A DNA stretch of 64,000 nucleotides from an uncultured Pelagibacteraceae bacterium (GCA_902583075.1 CACHUN010000002.1:27501-91500), one strand, 5' to 3'. Numbered from the stretch's first letter, positions 45,994 through 56,658 are shown. Numbers and translations are program-made. Notes: generated by a model not told the origin, from the letters alone.

Positions 45994-47259
45994 TTACTCC
46001 TTATTTATTCTAGATTTTATACTCAAAGCATGACCTTTTAATTCTTCATACTCAGCGAGATGTGTAGCGTATTCTCCTATTTTCTCAACACCTTTTTTTG
46101 AAAGAGTTATAAGGCTAATTTTTTTATAAAATTCACTTAAACTTAAGCCTGACGAAAATTTAGCTGACGAATTAGTTGGCAATACATGATTTGTCCCAAC
46201 AGCATAGTCGCTTAATGCCATAGGAGAATACTTTCCTATACAAATACTTCCCGCATTAAAAATTTTATTCTTATACTTTTTATAATTGCTAACATTTATT
46301 TCTAAGTGTTCAGGAGCTATCTCATTAATTGCATCAATAATTTGTCTATCATTATATACTTTTAAAATTAGTCCATTATTTTTAATGCTTTTAGATGCAA
46401 TATTTTTTCTTGGTAAATCTTTTAATTTTAATTCTAAATCTTTCTTAAATTTGTTAATCAAATTGGAATTTTTAGTGATCAATATACATTGAGAATTTGA
46501 GTCATGTTCGGCTTGCCCAATCATAGATGTAGTAACTTCATTTAAATTAGTTTTGCTATCTGCTAATATTGTTATTTCAGATGGGCCGGCAATCATTCCT
46601 TCAATTCCTACATCTCCAAAAACCTGCCTTTTAGCTCCAGCAACAAAGATATTGCCCGGTCCAACAATTTTATTTACTTTTTGAATATAAGCTAAACTAC
46701 CTATAGCTTGTGCACCTCCAATTGAATAAATTTCATTAATTCCTAATTTTTTTGCTGCATATAAAACTGCTGGATTTAATTTTCCATTATTTTTTGGATT
46801 TGCTAGTACAATTCTTTTAACGCCTGCAATTTTTGCTGGTATAGCATTCATCAATAGTGTTGATGGTAAGTTTGCTGGGACATAAATACCTACCGATTGA
46901 ATTGGTAAATATTTATACTCAATTTTATTATTTAGATTATCTTTATAAAAAATATCTGTAGTTTTTTGTAAAGAATGAAATTTGAGTATACGTTTGTAAG
47001 CAAAATCTATAGCTCTTTTAATCTTAGGGTCTAAAGATTTAATTGCTTTATTTATTTGCTTAATACTTGGCTTAATTTGAATATTTTTACTAAATTTTTT
47101 CTCATATTTTAAAAGACTTTTATTTTTATTGTTCTTAATATCTTTTAAAATTTTAGATATTGTTTTATTTTCATTTTTTTTCCCAGATCTTCTAAGATCT
47201 AAAAATTTTGTTAAATTATTTAAATAATTTTTTTTATTACAATTAATTATTTTTATCAT
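45994..47259 (-). CDS. hisD: Histidinol dehydrogenase
   Basis: YVPANLPSTLLMNAIPAKIAGV, GPGNIFVAGAKRQVFG, AEHDSNSQCILIT. Confidence 0.95.
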   Translation of the reverse strand: MIKIINCNKKNYLNNLTKFLDLRRSGKKNENKTISKILKDIKNNKNKSLLKYEKKFSKNIQIKPSIKQINKAIKSLDPKIKRAIDFAYKRILKFHSLQKTTDIFYKDNLNNKIEYKYLPIQSVGIYVPANLPSTLLMNAIPAKIAGVKRIVLANPKNNGKLNPAVLYAAKKLGINEIYSIGGAQAIGSLAYIQKVNKIVGPGNIFVAGAKRQVFGDVGIEGMIAGPSEITILADSKTNLNEVTTSMIGQAEHDSNSQCILITKNSNLINKFKKDLELKLKDLPRKNIASKSIKNNGLILKVYNDRQIIDAINEIAPEHLEINVSNYKKYKNKIFNAGSICIGKYSPMALSDYAVGTNHVLPTNSSAKFSSGLSLSEFYKKISLITLSKKGVEKIGEYATHLAEYEELKGHALSIKSRINKE

Positions 47260-47650
47260 TTACTATTTTTTGATCCTCTAGTGTCACTTCAATTACTTCA
47301 GCGGCAAGAGTTATAATTCTATTTTTCGAAAATAACATAGTTATTTCAAAATTCTCCCCTTTCTTAAAAATATCAATTGTTAATAATTTTAATGTTAGAT
47401 TAGTGTCATTTTGGTCTATATTCTTTGATTTTGACGAATTAATAAATTCAAATTTGATAATACTGTTTATTAATTTATTTTTATTTTCCTCTTCTTTACT
47501 AAATCTTGCTATTGAAATTAGGAAAATCTTGTTAGAAGCTAAATATTTAACATTGTCAATATTAACTTTACCCTCAGAGCAGCAAGCTGAAATAATATGA
47601 AGATCTTCAGGAGTTTGTGCAATTATCTTTTTTAAATACTGGTTTTCCAT
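47243..47650 (-). CDS. DUF2948 family protein
   Basis: APEDLHIISACCSEGKVNIDNVKYL-type N-terminus; conserved position between murA and hisD in alphaproteobacteria. Confidence 0.8.
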   Translation of the reverse strand: MENQYLKKIIAQTPEDLHIISACCSEGKVNIDNVKYLASNKIFLISIARFSKEEENKNKLINSIIKFEFINSSKSKNIDQNDTNLTLKLLTIDIFKKGENFEITMLFSKNRIITLAAEVIEVTLEDQKIVNDKNN

Positions 47651-48912
47651 CAGTTAACACGTCGAATGTTTACCCCAACTTTTCTTAGTTTATTCTCTAT
47701 ATTTTCGTATCCTCTATCAAGGTGATAAATTCTATTAATTGTGGACGATCCTGTGGCAACTATTGCAGCTAAAACTAATGCAACCGAAGCTCTTAAGTCA
47801 CTAGACATTAATTCTGCGGCTTGAAAGTTAGTATCACCTGAAATAAATGCCTTATTTTTTTTAATTAAAATCTCAGCACCTAATCTTCTTAATTCAGCTA
47901 CATGCATAAATCTATTTTCGAAAATACTCTCAGTTATTGAACTTTTACCTTTAGCCTTACAAAGTAGAACCATAAACTGAGCTTGTAAATCTGTAGGAAA
48001 GTTTGGATATTCTTTAGTAACTAAATTGGTTAAATTTTTGATTTTTTTTGGACCGGATATATGAATTTGTTTTTTAGATACTTTAATTTTTGCTCCAACT
48101 TTTTTTAGTAATGATAATTCTGTTTTTATAATTTTTGGATCAAAATTATTTATTTTTAAATTACCTCCAGTTAAACATGCTGCTACACAAAAAGTTCCTG
48201 TTTCTATTCTATCTGACATCACTGAATAATTTGTACTTTCTAAAGATTTAATACCTTCTATCCTCACAGTACGTTTGCCTATAAATTTTATTTTTGCACC
48301 ACCTGATCTTAAAAAATTTATTAAATCAATTATTTCTGGTTCAATTGCACAGTTTCTAAGAATGGTAATTCCATTTGCTAAACATGCAGCTATAATTGTA
48401 TTTTCAGTTGCTCCAACACTAATTTTTGAAAATCTGATTTTTGCACCTTTGAGTTTTTCTTTCGTATGTGCGTGGATATAGCCTTTCTTAATATCATATT
48501 TCATTCCAAGTTTTTTAAGAGCGTTCAAATGATAATTTACAGGTCTTGCCCCTATTAGGCAGCCACCAGGCAAAGAAGTAATAGACTTTTGATGTTTTGC
48601 AACAAGCGCTCCTAAAACTAATATTCCAGCTCTCATCGTTCTAACAAGCGAATATGATGCAAAAAAATTTTGCTTTTTTTTCTTTGTTATTTTAACAATT
48701 TTTCTATTTTTATTAAATTTTATTTCAGAGCCAAGAGATTTTAAAAGATTTATCATTGTATTTATGTCTTTAACACGAGGTAAATTTTTTATTATGACCT
48801 CTTTTTCGAATAAGATTGTCGATGCCAAAATTGGTAAGGCAGCGTTTTTTGAACCCGAAATTGAAATTTCGCCCTTTATTTTGCAAGGACCTTTAACAAT
48901 AAATTTGTCCAT
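47650..48912 (-). CDS. murA: UDP-N-acetylglucosamine 1-carboxyvinyltransferase
   Basis: GEISISGSKNAALPILAS, GGCLIGARPV, DLRASVALVLAAI, DRGYENIE. Confidence 0.96.
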   Translation of the reverse strand: MDKFIVKGPCKIKGEISISGSKNAALPILASTILFEKEVIIKNLPRVKDINTMINLLKSLGSEIKFNKNRKIVKITKKKKQNFFASYSLVRTMRAGILVLGALVAKHQKSITSLPGGCLIGARPVNYHLNALKKLGMKYDIKKGYIHAHTKEKLKGAKIRFSKISVGATENTIIAACLANGITILRNCAIEPEIIDLINFLRSGGAKIKFIGKRTVRIEGIKSLESTNYSVMSDRIETGTFCVAACLTGGNLKINNFDPKIIKTELSLLKKVGAKIKVSKKQIHISGPKKIKNLTNLVTKEYPNFPTDLQAQFMVLLCKAKGKSSITESIFENRFMHVAELRRLGAEILIKKNKAFISGDTNFQAAELMSSDLRASVALVLAAIVATGSSTINRIYHLDRGYENIENKLRKVGVNIRRVN

Positions 48913-48914
48913 TA

Positions 48915-49469
48915 TTATATTTTTGGAAGTGTAACTCCCTTTTGACCTTGGTATTTACCATTTCTATCTGCATATGAAACAGCTGGATCCTCATTGCCCT
49001 TAATAAAAACAAATTGAGCAACTCCTTCATTGGCGTAAATTTTTGCTGGCAATGGTGTAGTATTAGAAAATTCTAATGTTACATGTCCCTCCCAACCTGG
49101 TTCGAGAGGTGTGACGTTGACAATTATTCCACATCTTGCATATGTGGATTTTCCTAAACATATAACCAAAACATTTTTAGGAATCTTAAAATATTCTACT
49201 GTTCTCGCTAATACGAATGAATTGGGTGGTATTATACATTCAGATGAGTTTTTTGTAACAAAATTTGAAGATTTAAAATTTTTTGGATCTACTATTTCGG
49301 AATTTACGTTGGTAAAAATTTTAAATTCATCAGAGACTCTCGCATCATAACCATATGATGAAACACCAAATGATATTTTATCTCCTCTAACTTGTTTGTC
49401 TTCAAAAGGAGAAATCATATCATTATCTCTGGCCATTTGTATAATCCACTTATCAGATTGGACCGACAT
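48915..49469 (-). CDS. dcd: dCTP deaminase
   Basis: [81 protein letters not shown]. Confidence 0.96.
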   Translation of the reverse strand: MSVQSDKWIIQMARDNDMISPFEDKQVRGDKISFGVSSYGYDARVSDEFKIFTNVNSEIVDPKNFKSSNFVTKNSSECIIPPNSFVLARTVEYFKIPKNVLVICLGKSTYARCGIIVNVTPLEPGWEGHVTLEFSNTTPLPAKIYANEGVAQFVFIKGNEDPAVSYADRNGKYQGQKGVTLPKI

Positions 49470-49573
49470 TATTTATTTTTTTTCTTTGTTTTTTTTTGGA
49501 ATTCTTTTCTTTTTTTTAAATTTTTTCTTAAGGCAAGTTCAAGTTTACTAAAATTATTCTTTTTTGAACTCAT
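49469..49573 (-). CDS. 34-aa lysine-rich small protein, stop overlapping the dcd start
   Basis: Hand translation [39 protein letters not shown] overlap with dcd; below the ORF-track size cutoff. Confidence 0.6.
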   Translation of the reverse strand: MSSKKNNFSKLELALRKNLKKRKEFQKKTKKKNK

Positions 49574-49576
49574 TAT

Positions 49577-49774
49577 TTATTTTTTATCGGGATTTGTAAG
49601 ATGATCAAGAGTTATAACCTGATCAAGAGGAATAGTTTTATCTTCTGCAATTTTTACTGGGCCAGTTTTCACCTGCTTCTTAGCTCTTTTTTCAGCAAGT
49701 TTTTTTTCTCTTTTTGCTTTTTTTTCCATGAGCTTTGCGTTTTTATTAGCTCCATATGTGTAGTGAATTCCCAT
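49577..49774 (-). CDS. 65-aa lysine-rich hypothetical protein
   Basis: MGIHYTYGANKNAKLMEKKAKREKKLAEKRAKKQ...; 3 nt upstream of the 34-aa ORF, same strand. Confidence 0.65.
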   Translation of the reverse strand: MGIHYTYGANKNAKLMEKKAKREKKLAEKRAKKQVKTGPVKIAEDKTIPLDQVITLDHLTNPDKK

Positions 49775-49868
49775 AACATTATCCTTTAACAGATATAACT
49801 TATTTTAAAAAAAAATTAAGGCAATAATTTGAAAAAATTAATTTTATACACTAATTTAAGTAAATATT

Positions 49869-49942
49869 GCCCCTATAGTTAAATGGTATAACACATCCAT
49901 GGTAAGGATGAGTTTCCAGTTCAATTCTGGATGGGGGCACCA
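49869..49942 (+). tRNA. tRNA-Thr (anticodon GGT)
   Basis: GCCCCTA TAGTTAAATGGTATAACA CATCC ATGGTAA GGATG ... CCAGTTCAATTCTGG ... TGGGGGC A CCA. Confidence 0.92.
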
Positions 49943-49945
49943 TTG

Positions 49946-50665
49946 TTATTTTGCATAAAAATTTTTTTTTAGCACAAACCCAATTATAACTAAAACTATA
50001 ATTCCCAGAATTGGTAAATAAATATCAGGAGAAAAAATTAATTCTAAAACGCTTGGTACCTCAGAATTTTTCTCCAATATCTTACTCAAACCAGCGCCGA
50101 GAGATGCTCCAACAAATAATTGTGGAGTCATTCCAATTATTGATCCTAGAAAGAAATTTCTAACCTTAACATTAAATATTGTCGGTAAAATATTTGAAAT
50201 AAAAAAAGGAATACCGCCTATAAATCTATAGATTAGAAAAAAAACAAACTCATTCTTTTTAAACTTTTCAGTAAAATTACTAAAACGAGATGAAAATTTT
50301 TCCTCAACCAAATCTTTAAAAAAATAATTTGCAAACATGTAAAGAAGTGTTGCGCCAATAGATAACCCAAAAACTACTAGAAAAGTTCCTAACCACTTTC
50401 CAAATATAAAACCACCAACTAGAAATACCGGTGACCCAAAGCCTAATAAAAGAACCCAGACTATGGTACCTATTAAAAAAATAATACTTGATAAAAAAAT
50501 ATTACTATTTTTAATATTCTCTAAAGCCTCTCTATTTTGTCTTATTAATTCATAACTTGAAAAATCCTGAAAGGAAAAGTTGTTAAAAAAAATCATTAAA
50601 AAAACAAATACTATTAAAATGTAGGCAGAGCCTAAAAATAGTTTAATTTTTTTTTCTCTATTCAT
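49946..50665 (-). CDS. TVP38/TMEM64 (VTT / DedA-like) family membrane protein
   Basis: Multiple TM segments; GFGSPVFLVGGFIFGKWLGTFLVVFGLSIGATLLYMFANY and FFLIYRFIGGIPFFISNILP...FFLGSIIGMTP. Confidence 0.85.
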   Translation of the reverse strand: MNREKKIKLFLGSAYILIVFVFLMIFFNNFSFQDFSSYELIRQNREALENIKNSNIFLSSIIFLIGTIVWVLLLGFGSPVFLVGGFIFGKWLGTFLVVFGLSIGATLLYMFANYFFKDLVEEKFSSRFSNFTEKFKKNEFVFFLIYRFIGGIPFFISNILPTIFNVKVRNFFLGSIIGMTPQLFVGASLGAGLSKILEKNSEVPSVLELIFSPDIYLPILGIIVLVIIGFVLKKNFYAK

Positions 50666-50747
50666 TGATTTTTAACTTATTAAAAATCGCTGTACTTATA
50701 TATATATATTTGTATAACTACCAAAATTTAACATTAATTTAACAACA

Positions 50748-50885
50748 ATGAAACGTACATATCAACCAAGTAACAGAAAAAGAAAAAAGGCTGTTGGCTT
50801 TAGAGCTAAAAAAAAGACAAAGGGTGGGAGAAAAGTATTAAAAAGAAGAAGAGCTAAAGGAAGAAAAAAATTAACAAACGCTTAA
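50748..50885 (+). CDS. rpmH: 50S ribosomal protein L34
   Basis: Hand translation [45 protein letters not shown]; below ORF-track size cutoff; overlaps rnpA start (TAATG). Confidence 0.97.
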   Translation: MKRTYQPSNRKRKKAVGFRAKKKTKGGRKVLKRRRAKGRKKLTNA

Positions 50886-51226
50886 TGAAAAACAAGATTG
50901 TTAGCCTTTCTAAAAATGATGATTTTAAATCTATTCTGAGTGGAAAAAAAATTTCTAACAAATACTTAACAATTTTCTTTAAAAAACTTTCTGATAAAAA
51001 TAATAATAGATTAAATATTAGTTTTGTAGCCAAAAAAAAAATTGGAAATGCAGTAACAAGAAATAGAATTAAAAGAAGACTAAGAAATATTATGAACGAA
51101 GCTGTGAAATCAATTAACATCAATTTTAATTACTGTTATTTATTGATTGCAAGAATATCTGTTAGCAAAGATCCTTATGAAACAATAAAAAATGCAACAC
51201 TAGAAGACTTTAAAAAAATTAAATGA
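50885..51226 (+). CDS. rnpA: Ribonuclease P protein component
   Basis: KKIGNAVTRNRIKRRLRNIMNEA. Confidence 0.95.
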   Translation: MKNKIVSLSKNDDFKSILSGKKISNKYLTIFFKKLSDKNNNRLNISFVAKKKIGNAVTRNRIKRRLRNIMNEAVKSININFNYCYLLIARISVSKDPYETIKNATLEDFKKIK

Positions 51227-51465
51227 CAAATTTTATTAAATTTTTAATGATCAAGATTATAAGGCTTTATCAAATACTTATATCTCCGTATCTAGGTAAT
51301 AATTGCAGATATCTTCCAACATGTTCTAATTATTTTATTGAAAATATAAAAGAGAATGGAATTTTAAAAGGAAGTATTAATGGATTTAAAAGAATACTTA
51401 GTTGCCATCCGATAAAAATTTTGGGTGGTGGAGAGGGATTTGATCCAGTTAAAAAGAAAAAGTAA
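51223..51465 (+). CDS. yidD: Membrane protein insertion efficiency factor YidD
   Basis: LIRLYQILISPYLGNNCRYLPTCSNYF-type motif; between rnpA and yidC. Confidence 0.95.
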   Translation: MTNFIKFLMIKIIRLYQILISPYLGNNCRYLPTCSNYFIENIKENGILKGSINGFKRILSCHPIKILGGGEGFDPVKKKK

Positions 51466-51468
51466 TTT

Positions 51469-53151
51469 ATGGATACAAAAAATGTAATTGCCGCAATATC
51501 TCTGAGTGCGGCCGTAATAATACTTTATAGTCTATTTTTCGCTCCAGCAGTAGTAGACCAAAAAGATATTTCTAATGACAAAAATATTACCAGTGAAAAT
51601 TCTTCAACGGATGCACCATCATTAGTTCAGGATGAAGAAACAATTAAAATATCTAGAAATGACGCTTTAAAAGAAAATGAAAGAGTTCTTTTTGAAAATG
51701 AAAAAATTAAAGGCTCAATTTCATTAATTGGGTCTTCAATAGACGACTTAACTTTTAGAAATTATACAAATACTTTAAATGGAGATGATAATGTAATCTT
51801 ATTAAATCCTAAACAGTCTAATAATGGATATTATGTAGAAACTGGATGGGTAACTACTAACAAAAATATTGATTTACCAAACTCAAAATCTCTTTGGAGC
51901 ATTGAAGGAAGTAACAAACTCACACCTAGTTCACCAGTGATATTAAGTTGGACTAACAGTCAAAATATTAAATTCTTAAAAGAAATAAGTATAGATAAAC
52001 AATATCTTTTTAACATCAAACAAACGATAATTAATAATTCGGATAAAACTTATAACTTTTATCCATATGGACAAATTATAAGAAATGTAGCCCCTGATGT
52101 AACTAATTTTTATATTTTGCATGAGGGTTTAATTGGAGTTTTTGATGATCAGCTAATTGAAGAAGATTATGATGATATTGAGGAAAAAAAATATTCCAAG
52201 AATGCACAATCTGGGTGGTTAGGTATAACTGATAAATATTGGCTTACTAGTCTTATACCTGAAAAAGGTAAAAGTTTTAGATCTGATTTTGATTATAAAA
52301 ATAAGTTTAGAGCAAATTTTATAGAGACAAATGCAACTGAGGTTGGTGCAAACGAGACTAAAAGTAACTCAATTAGATTAATAATTGCCGCAAAAGAAGT
52401 AAAAGTTATTGATGGATATGCAGAAAGTGAAAACATTAATAAGTTTGATTTAGCAATAGATTGGGGATGGTTTTACTTCATTGTAAAACCTTTATTCTTT
52501 GCAATTCAATATTTCTTTGATCTTGCTGGCAATTTTGGAATAGCAATTATAATGATAACTGCTTGTATAAGATTAGCATTTTTTCCACTTGCAAATTACT
52601 CATTTAGGTCAATGGCTAAAATGAAGGTTCTTCAGCCAGAAATGACAAGACTAAAAGAGTTGCATAAAGAGGATAAAATGAAACTTCAACAAGAGATGAT
52701 GGCATTGTACAAAAGAGAAAAAGTTAATCCAATTAGTGGGTGTCTTCCAATTTTTATACAGATACCTTTTTTCTTTGCTATTTATAAGGTTTTATTTGTA
52801 ACAATTGAGATGAGACATCAGCCATTTTTTGGTTGGATAAAAGATTTAAGTGAAAGAGATCCTACATCCATATTTAATTTATTTGGACTTATTCCATGGG
52901 ACCCCCCTTCTTTTTTATTGATAGGTGTATGGCCGTGCTTAATGGGTGTTTCAATGTGGATGCAGCAAAAACTTAATCCAACGCCTCCTGATCCTGTTCA
53001 AGCAAAAATATTTATGTTCTTTCCTCTATTTTTGACAGTAATACTAGCTCCTTTCCCAGCAGGACTAGTTATTTACTGGACGATAAATAACGTATTAACA
53101 ATGGCACAACAGTACATAATAATCAAAAGAACGACTGTCAAAACTGTTTAA
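51469..53151 (+). CDS. yidC: Membrane protein insertase YidC
   Basis: Periplasmic domain plus RSMAKMKVLQPEMTRLKE, ALYKREKVNPISGCLPIFIQIPFFFAIYKVL. Confidence 0.97.
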   Translation: MDTKNVIAAISLSAAVIILYSLFFAPAVVDQKDISNDKNITSENSSTDAPSLVQDEETIKISRNDALKENERVLFENEKIKGSISLIGSSIDDLTFRNYTNTLNGDDNVILLNPKQSNNGYYVETGWVTTNKNIDLPNSKSLWSIEGSNKLTPSSPVILSWTNSQNIKFLKEISIDKQYLFNIKQTIINNSDKTYNFYPYGQIIRNVAPDVTNFYILHEGLIGVFDDQLIEEDYDDIEEKKYSKNAQSGWLGITDKYWLTSLIPEKGKSFRSDFDYKNKFRANFIETNATEVGANETKSNSIRLIIAAKEVKVIDGYAESENINKFDLAIDWGWFYFIVKPLFFAIQYFFDLAGNFGIAIIMITACIRLAFFPLANYSFRSMAKMKVLQPEMTRLKELHKEDKMKLQQEMMALYKREKVNPISGCLPIFIQIPFFFAIYKVLFVTIEMRHQPFFGWIKDLSERDPTSIFNLFGLIPWDPPSFLLIGVWPCLMGVSMWMQQKLNPTPPDPVQAKIFMFFPLFLTVILAPFPAGLVIYWTINNVLTMAQQYIIIKRTTVKTV

Positions 53152-53156
53152 TAGAA

Positions 53157-54005
53157 ATGGAAATAGAAAAAATAGTACCAAAAGATGGTCCTTCCATCGA
53201 CGAGTTTAAAAAATATATAGATAAATATAAAAATGAATTAATTGTCATTAAATATGGAGGAAATGTTTTTATTGATAGGAATATTTTTAACAATTTTATT
53301 TCAGATATAAGTATTCTAAATAAGTTAGGATTATCAATAATAATAGTTCATGGAGGTGGTCCTAGAATTAAAAGAGAATTAGAAAAATCAAATATTCAAT
53401 CAAAATTTATTAGAGGTTTAAGAGTTACAGACGAAAAAATTATAAATATTGTTGAAGATGTCCTTATTGATTTTAACGAAGATATTGTGAATTCTTTAAT
53501 TGAAAAAGGTTCAAATGCAGTCTCATTAAACACAAAAAAAAATAATGTTATTGAGATTATTCCAGAAGCAGAGGAACTTGGTTTTGTGGGAAAACCAAAT
53601 AAAATAAATACAAATATTATAAAGGATATAATTAAGATAAATTCAGTTCCAATTATATCACCTTTAGGATTAGGTAAAAATAATCAGACATTTAATATTA
53701 ACGGAGATACAGCAGCTGGTGCAATAGCTAAATCTTTAAAATGTAGAAGATTATTATTAATGACCAATGTTGAAGGTGTACTTGATAAAGAAAAAAAACT
53801 CATTGAGGAAATTACTTCATCTGAAATTTTGGAAATGATAAATAATGAAATTATAACAGAAGGCATGATTCCTAAAATTAATACATGCTTAGATGCGGTA
53901 ATGAATGGCGTTACCGGTGTTGGTATTATTGATGGAAGAAAAAAACATTCAATACTTTTTGAATTATTTTCAGACAAAGGTGCTGGTACATTAATAAGAA
54001 AATGA
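53157..54005 (+). CDS. argB: Acetylglutamate kinase
   Basis: KYGGNVF, VHGGGPRIKRELEK, NINGDTAAGAIAKSL. Confidence 0.95.
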   Translation: MEIEKIVPKDGPSIDEFKKYIDKYKNELIVIKYGGNVFIDRNIFNNFISDISILNKLGLSIIIVHGGGPRIKRELEKSNIQSKFIRGLRVTDEKIINIVEDVLIDFNEDIVNSLIEKGSNAVSLNTKKNNVIEIIPEAEELGFVGKPNKINTNIIKDIIKINSVPIISPLGLGKNNQTFNINGDTAAGAIAKSLKCRRLLLMTNVEGVLDKEKKLIEEITSSEILEMINNEIITEGMIPKINTCLDAVMNGVTGVGIIDGRKKHSILFELFSDKGAGTLIRK

Positions 54006-54664
54006 AAAATATAAAAAATATTTTATTTGATTGTGATGGAGTTCTTTATCAGGATTTAGAATCTGTATTTGGTCAAGTAAGTAAAAGAATGACGCAATAC
54101 ATTTCTGAAAAATTAAAAATTAACTTAGTCGAAGCTAAAAAATTACAAACCGAATACTTTCATAAATATAATACAAGTCTAAATGGATTAATGATTCATC
54201 ATGATATACCTCCTAAAGAGTTTTTAAATTTCGTTCATGACATTGACCTATCTTTTATGGAAAAGGATGTTGTTTTGAGAGGTGAAATAGAAAAATTGGA
54301 TTTAAGAAGGTTCGTTTTTACCAATGGAAGTAGTGAACATGTTAATAATATAACTACACATTTGGGGATTGATGATCTATTTGAGGACGTATTTGATATA
54401 GTTGATGCGGAATACAGCCCAAAACCTGCAGCGAAAGCATTCGATCTGATGTTAGAAAAATTTGATATTGACCCAACAGAAACAATTTATATTGAAGATA
54501 TTGCAAAAAACTTGTCAATTGGAAAGGAAAGAGGAGCTACGACAGTCTGGCTAATCAATAATGAATATTGGGGTAAAAAAGAATCTGATAAAGACTATAT
54601 TGACTATAAAATAGAAAATCTCTCTTTATTTTTAAAAGAAATAAGGTTATTAAAAAACTCATAA
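54002..54664 (+). CDS. HAD-family hydrolase, pyrimidine 5'-nucleotidase-like
   Basis: LFDCDGVLY, FTNGSSEHV, KPAAKAFDLML, YIEDIAKNL. Confidence 0.88.
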   Translation: MKNIKNILFDCDGVLYQDLESVFGQVSKRMTQYISEKLKINLVEAKKLQTEYFHKYNTSLNGLMIHHDIPPKEFLNFVHDIDLSFMEKDVVLRGEIEKLDLRRFVFTNGSSEHVNNITTHLGIDDLFEDVFDIVDAEYSPKPAAKAFDLMLEKFDIDPTETIYIEDIAKNLSIGKERGATTVWLINNEYWGKKESDKDYIDYKIENLSLFLKEIRLLKNS

Positions 54665-54667
54665 ACT

Positions 54668-55495
54668 ATGAGTATAGAAAACGTAATAAATGATGCTTGG
54701 GAAAAAAAGGATCAAATAAACTCCTCTTCAGAACAGTCTTTAAAAGATACTATAAATCAAGTTATTGATGATTTAGATAGTGGAAGGTCAAGAGTTGCTG
54801 AAAAAATAAATGGTAAATGGATAACTCATCAACATTTGAAAAAAGCAATAATGTTAAGTTTTAGATTGTATCCAATGGAAAATTTGAATGGTCCATATAG
54901 TAGCTGGTATGATAAAGCTCATTTACTAAAGGGTAAGACTGCTGGATGGACAAAAGAAGATCATGAGAAAGCTGGCTTTAGAATGGTACCTAACTCCCCA
55001 GTAAGAAAAGGGAGTTTTGTTGGTAAGAATGCAGTTTTAATGCCATGCTACGTAAACATTGGGGCATACATAGACGAAGGAACAATGATTGATACATTTG
55101 CAAGAGCAGGTAGCTGTTGCCAAATTGGAAAAAATTGTCATATCTCCGCAGGTTCAGGTGTAGGTGGAGTTTTAGAACCTGCACAGGCTCTGCCAACTAT
55201 TATCGAGGATAATGTCTTTTTAGGTGCGATGTCTGAAGTTGTAGAAGGTGTAATTGTAGGAGAAGGATCTGTACTGAGTATGGGTATGTACATAGGACAA
55301 TCTACAAAAATTGTTAATAGAAAAACTGGAGAAATTACTTATGGAAAAATTCCTCCTTATTCAGTTGTAGTTCCAGGTTCACTTCCCGATAAAAATAAAC
55401 CAACCGCACCTTCACTATATTGTGCTGTAATAATTAAGCAAGTAGATGAAAAGACAAGATCTAAAACTTCTATTAACGATCTCTTGAGAGAATAG
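54668..55495 (+). CDS. dapD: 2,3,4,5-tetrahydropyridine-2,6-dicarboxylate N-succinyltransferase
   Basis: GTMIDTFARAGSCCQIGKNCHISAGSGVGGVLEPAQA left-handed beta-helix. Confidence 0.96.
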   Translation: MSIENVINDAWEKKDQINSSSEQSLKDTINQVIDDLDSGRSRVAEKINGKWITHQHLKKAIMLSFRLYPMENLNGPYSSWYDKAHLLKGKTAGWTKEDHEKAGFRMVPNSPVRKGSFVGKNAVLMPCYVNIGAYIDEGTMIDTFARAGSCCQIGKNCHISAGSGVGGVLEPAQALPTIIEDNVFLGAMSEVVEGVIVGEGSVLSMGMYIGQSTKIVNRKTGEITYGKIPPYSVVVPGSLPDKNKPTAPSLYCAVIIKQVDEKTRSKTSINDLLRE

Positions 55496-55500
55496 TTTCG

Positions 55501-56658
55501 ATGCAAATTATAAATGAACTTCAGTTAGCTAAAGAGCTAATTAGATTTCCAACTGTAACTCCTACAGATGCTGGAATTATGAAATTTTTGGAAAAAAAAT
55601 TGAAAAAACTTGGCTTTAAAACTAAAATTCTCGAGTTCAAAGAAAAAGGACATGCTCCAGTTAAAAATCTATATGCAAGATTAGGGAGCAAAAGTCCTAA
55701 TTTTTGTTATGCAGGACATCTTGATGTTGTTCCAGCTGGAAATTTAAGAGATTGGACAGTAAATCCTTTTAAACCAATAATTAAAAAAGGACATTTAATT
55801 GGAAGGGGTGCAAATGATATGAAAAGCTCAATAGCTGCATTTGTATCAGCTATAAGCGTTTTCGTTGAAAAAAATAGAGGATTTAATGGATCGATAAGTC
55901 TTTTAATCACTGGAGATGAGGAAGGTGTTGCCATTAATGGAACCAAAAAAGTTGTAGACTATTTAAAAAAGAAACGAGAGAAAATAGATTTTTGCTTGGT
56001 TGGTGAGCCAACTAATCCTAATAAATTAGGTGAAATGATTAAAATTGGTCGAAGAGGAAGTATGAACTGTCGATTAACAGTTACAGGAGTTCAAGGGCAT
56101 GTAGCATATCCTCATAGAGCAAATAACCCTTCGACTGCTCTAGTGAGAATACTTAAAGAACTAAAAGATTTACGATTTGACAAAGGAACAAAGGATTTTC
56201 AACCAACAAATCTTGAAATTACAAAAATTAATATAAATAATACCGCAGACAATGTAATTCCAGATATTGCTTATGCTTCATTTAATATAAGATTTAATAA
56301 TATGCATACTTCAAATTCTATTAAAAAGAAAATTAATAAAATTTTAAAAAAAGTGTGTAATAAAACTAAATCTAAATATAAAATTGATTACAGTGTTTCA
56401 GGTGAAGCTTTTCTTACAAAGCCAAATAGTACTATATTTATGATACAAAATATTATTAAAAAAGTTACTAAAATAAAACCTAAACTTTCAACTACTGGAG
56501 GTACATCAGATGCAAGGTTCATTAGGAAAATAGCTCCTTGTTTAGAATTTGGCTTAGTAGGAAAAACTATGCATAAAGTTGATGAGGCTGTCTCACTAAC
56601 CGATTTAAAAAAATTGAGTTTAATATATTCAAAAGTTTTAAAAAATTATTTTAAGTGA
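55501..56658 (+). CDS. dapE: Succinyl-diaminopimelate desuccinylase
   Basis: GHLDVVPAG, RGANDMKSSIAAFVSA, TGDEEG, TTGGTSDARFI. Confidence 0.95.
   Translation: MQIINELQLAKELIRFPTVTPTDAGIMKFLEKKLKKLGFKTKILEFKEKGHAPVKNLYARLGSKSPNFCYAGHLDVVPAGNLRDWTVNPFKPIIKKGHLIGRGANDMKSSIAAFVSAISVFVEKNRGFNGSISLLITGDEEGVAINGTKKVVDYLKKKREKIDFCLVGEPTNPNKLGEMIKIGRRGSMNCRLTVTGVQGHVAYPHRANNPSTALVRILKELKDLRFDKGTKDFQPTNLEITKININNTADNVIPDIAYASFNIRFNNMHTSNSIKKKINKILKKVCNKTKSKYKIDYSVSGEAFLTKPNSTIFMIQNIIKKVTKIKPKLSTTGGTSDARFIRKIAPCLEFGLVGKTMHKVDEAVSLTDLKKLSLIYSKVLKNYFK

Noticed and set aside
50854-51123. 89-aa hydrophobic ORF opposite rnpA
   Set aside because: Antisense to rnpA; hydrophobicity arises from the complement of Lys/Asn codons.
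53684-53977. 97-aa ORF opposite argB
   Set aside because: Antisense to a clear argB; no motif.
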